From Thermoleophilia bacterium (GTDB lineage: Bacteria; Actinomycetota; Thermoleophilia; Gaiellales; SKUG01), in NCBI GenBank assembly GCA_025964405.1, contig JAOPYW010000138.1, positions 1-20,818 of the forward strand: 20,818 nucleotides of DNA, given 5' to 3'. Shown here in pieces: positions 20,015 through 20,818 of the stretch. Numbering within the stretch: the stretch's first letter is position 1; every line of letters starts with the position of its first letter. Under the pieces are notes generated by a model. It searched no databases, was not told where the DNA came from, and was given only the letters and a program-made list of their open reading frames with translations. A program made the translations under genes and the position numbers.

Positions 20015-20818
20015 ATGCCCAGCCCCTCCGAATCCCATCGGGGCGCCTCCCCCCAGGGCCAGCCCCATGTTCCCGTGCTCCCCGACGAGGTGCTGCAGCT
20101 CGTCGCGCCCGAGCCGGGGGTGACCATCGTCGACGGCACCTTCGGCGCGGGCGGGCACGCGCGCCTCGTCGCAGCCCGGATGGCGGGGCAGGGCACCTAC
20201 GTGGCGGTTGATCGAGACCCGTCGGCGGAGGAGCGGTTCCGGGCGTTCGCCGCGGAAGTCGCACCGCTTGCCACACGGTTCCTGCGCATGCCGTTCCCCG
20301 AGGCGTTCACGCAGCTGGCGGCCGAGGGGGTATCCGCCGACGCGGTCATACTCGACGTCGGAGTCAGCTCGATGCAGCTGGACCAAGTCGACCGCGGGTT
20401 CGCCTACGCTCATGACGCGCCACTCGACATGCGTATGGATCCATCCGTCGGCGCTACCGCAGCCGACCTGTTGGCGACCCTCGACGCGACCGAGCTGGAG
20501 CGCATCTTCCGCGAGTACGGCGACGAGAAGTGGGCGCGCCGCATCGCGCGTGACGTCGTGCGCCGACGCGATGCAGGGCCTGCGATCGAACGGTCCGCCG
20601 ACCTCGTCGAGATCATCCTCGGAGCCCTGCCGAAGGGCGGCCGGCTCGACAAGGGCGGGCACCCCGCGCGCCGCGTCTTCCAGGCACTGCGCATCGCCGT
20701 CAACGACGAGCTCGGCATGCTCGATGCCGGCCTCGACGCTGCCCTGCAGCTCCTCAAGCCCGACGGACGGGTGGTCGTGATGAGCTTCCAGTCGCTCGAG
20801 GATCGCATCGTGAAGCGC
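20015..20818 (+). CDS. rsmH: 16S rRNA m4C1402 methyltransferase RsmH (MraW), 3' end outside window
   Basis: The first 268 residues are present and the frame runs off the window edge; the family is about 310 long. RsmH N4-methylates C1402 in the ribosomal P site using S-adenosylmethionine. HVPVLPDEVLQLV (18-30) opens the domain, and DGTFGAGGHA (40-49) is the SAM-binding loop. DVGVSSMQLDQVDRGFAY, DAPLDMRMD and GGHPARRVFQALRIAVNDEL are further hallmarks. The first 17 residues (MPSPSESHRGASPQGQP) are an extra polar leader. The ATG at 20015 has no ribosome site (CCCCACC before it), so the start is less certain. rsmH usually follows mraZ in the division cluster; here the upstream gene is not mraZ and lies on the other strand. 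Confidence 0.95.
   Translation, partial: MPSPSESHRGASPQGQPHVPVLPDEVLQLVAPEPGVTIVDGTFGAGGHARLVAARMAGQGTYVAVDRDPSAEERFRAFAAEVAPLATRFLRMPFPEAFTQLAAEGVSADAVILDVGVSSMQLDQVDRGFAYAHDAPLDMRMDPSVGATAADLLATLDATELERIFREYGDEKWARRIARDVVRRRDAGPAIERSADLVEIILGALPKGGRLDKGGHPARRVFQALRIAVNDELGMLDAGLDAALQLLKPDGRVVVMSFQSLEDRIVKR

Noticed and set aside
1..20818. tRNA or rRNA genes, CRISPR repeats, insertion sequences, prophage or plasmid signals
   Set aside because: No repeat arrays, transposase or phage-like proteins, or tRNA-like cloverleaf were seen by reading, though a small RNA could be missed without a covariance search.

Overview
The window is GC-rich, densely coding DNA from a chromosome. Every gap between genes is under 300 bases. 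Gene content points to a deep-branching actinobacterium: HemQ (the coproporphyrin-dependent heme route of monoderm bacteria), TadE-type minor pilins of actinobacterial style, a membrane-fused spermidine-synthase-like protein, and many apparent leaderless genes. From recalled family style only, I lean to Thermoleophilia/Solirubrobacterales; this is not proven.

Layout. Bases 1-234 hold the end of a membrane protein. On the minus strand (240-2878) is a tight cluster of M3-type peptidase, HemQ and a DUF1508/YegP-like protein. Divergent from it (3036-6031, plus) lies a Tad-pilus-type set: two TadE-like pseudopilins, a degenerate receiver-like domain with a long disordered tail, and a TadG-like N-terminus fused to a VanY-type D,D-carboxypeptidase. 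A small membrane-anchored coiled-coil protein follows. Bases 6519-8340 hold a regulatory group: a PAS protein with a kinase-like helical tail lacking the usual histidine, a short sigma-70-like protein, and a convergent TetR regulator whose end overlaps the sigma gene. A perfect palindrome sits on the putative -10 of the sigma-like gene.

The minus-strand block 8527-10987 holds a PAT-like acetyltransferase, a small unknown protein, a Nudix hydrolase and a YcaQ-family crosslink-repair glycosylase gene broken by one in-frame TGA. The plus strand then carries a spermidine-synthase-like membrane fusion, a zinc-ribbon membrane protein and the ATPase YchF. The minus strand carries a large secreted beta-propeller protein, a RecQ-type helicase, a ferritin-like protein, an Ala/Pro-rich coiled-coil protein and a 24-residue small ORF with a strong ribosome site and a downstream hairpin. 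The window ends inside rsmH, normally the first or second gene of the division/cell-wall cluster.

A recurring theme is a TANNNT-like -10 element ending 6-8 bases before the start codon, seen at about ten genes, which suggests leaderless mRNAs. The points most worth a second look are the in-frame TGA in the YcaQ gene, the pilin-like/peptidase fusion with its pseudo-receiver neighbour, the PAS/sigma/TetR group with its operator, and the 24-residue ORF. No RNA genes, CRISPR arrays, insertion sequences or prophage genes were seen.
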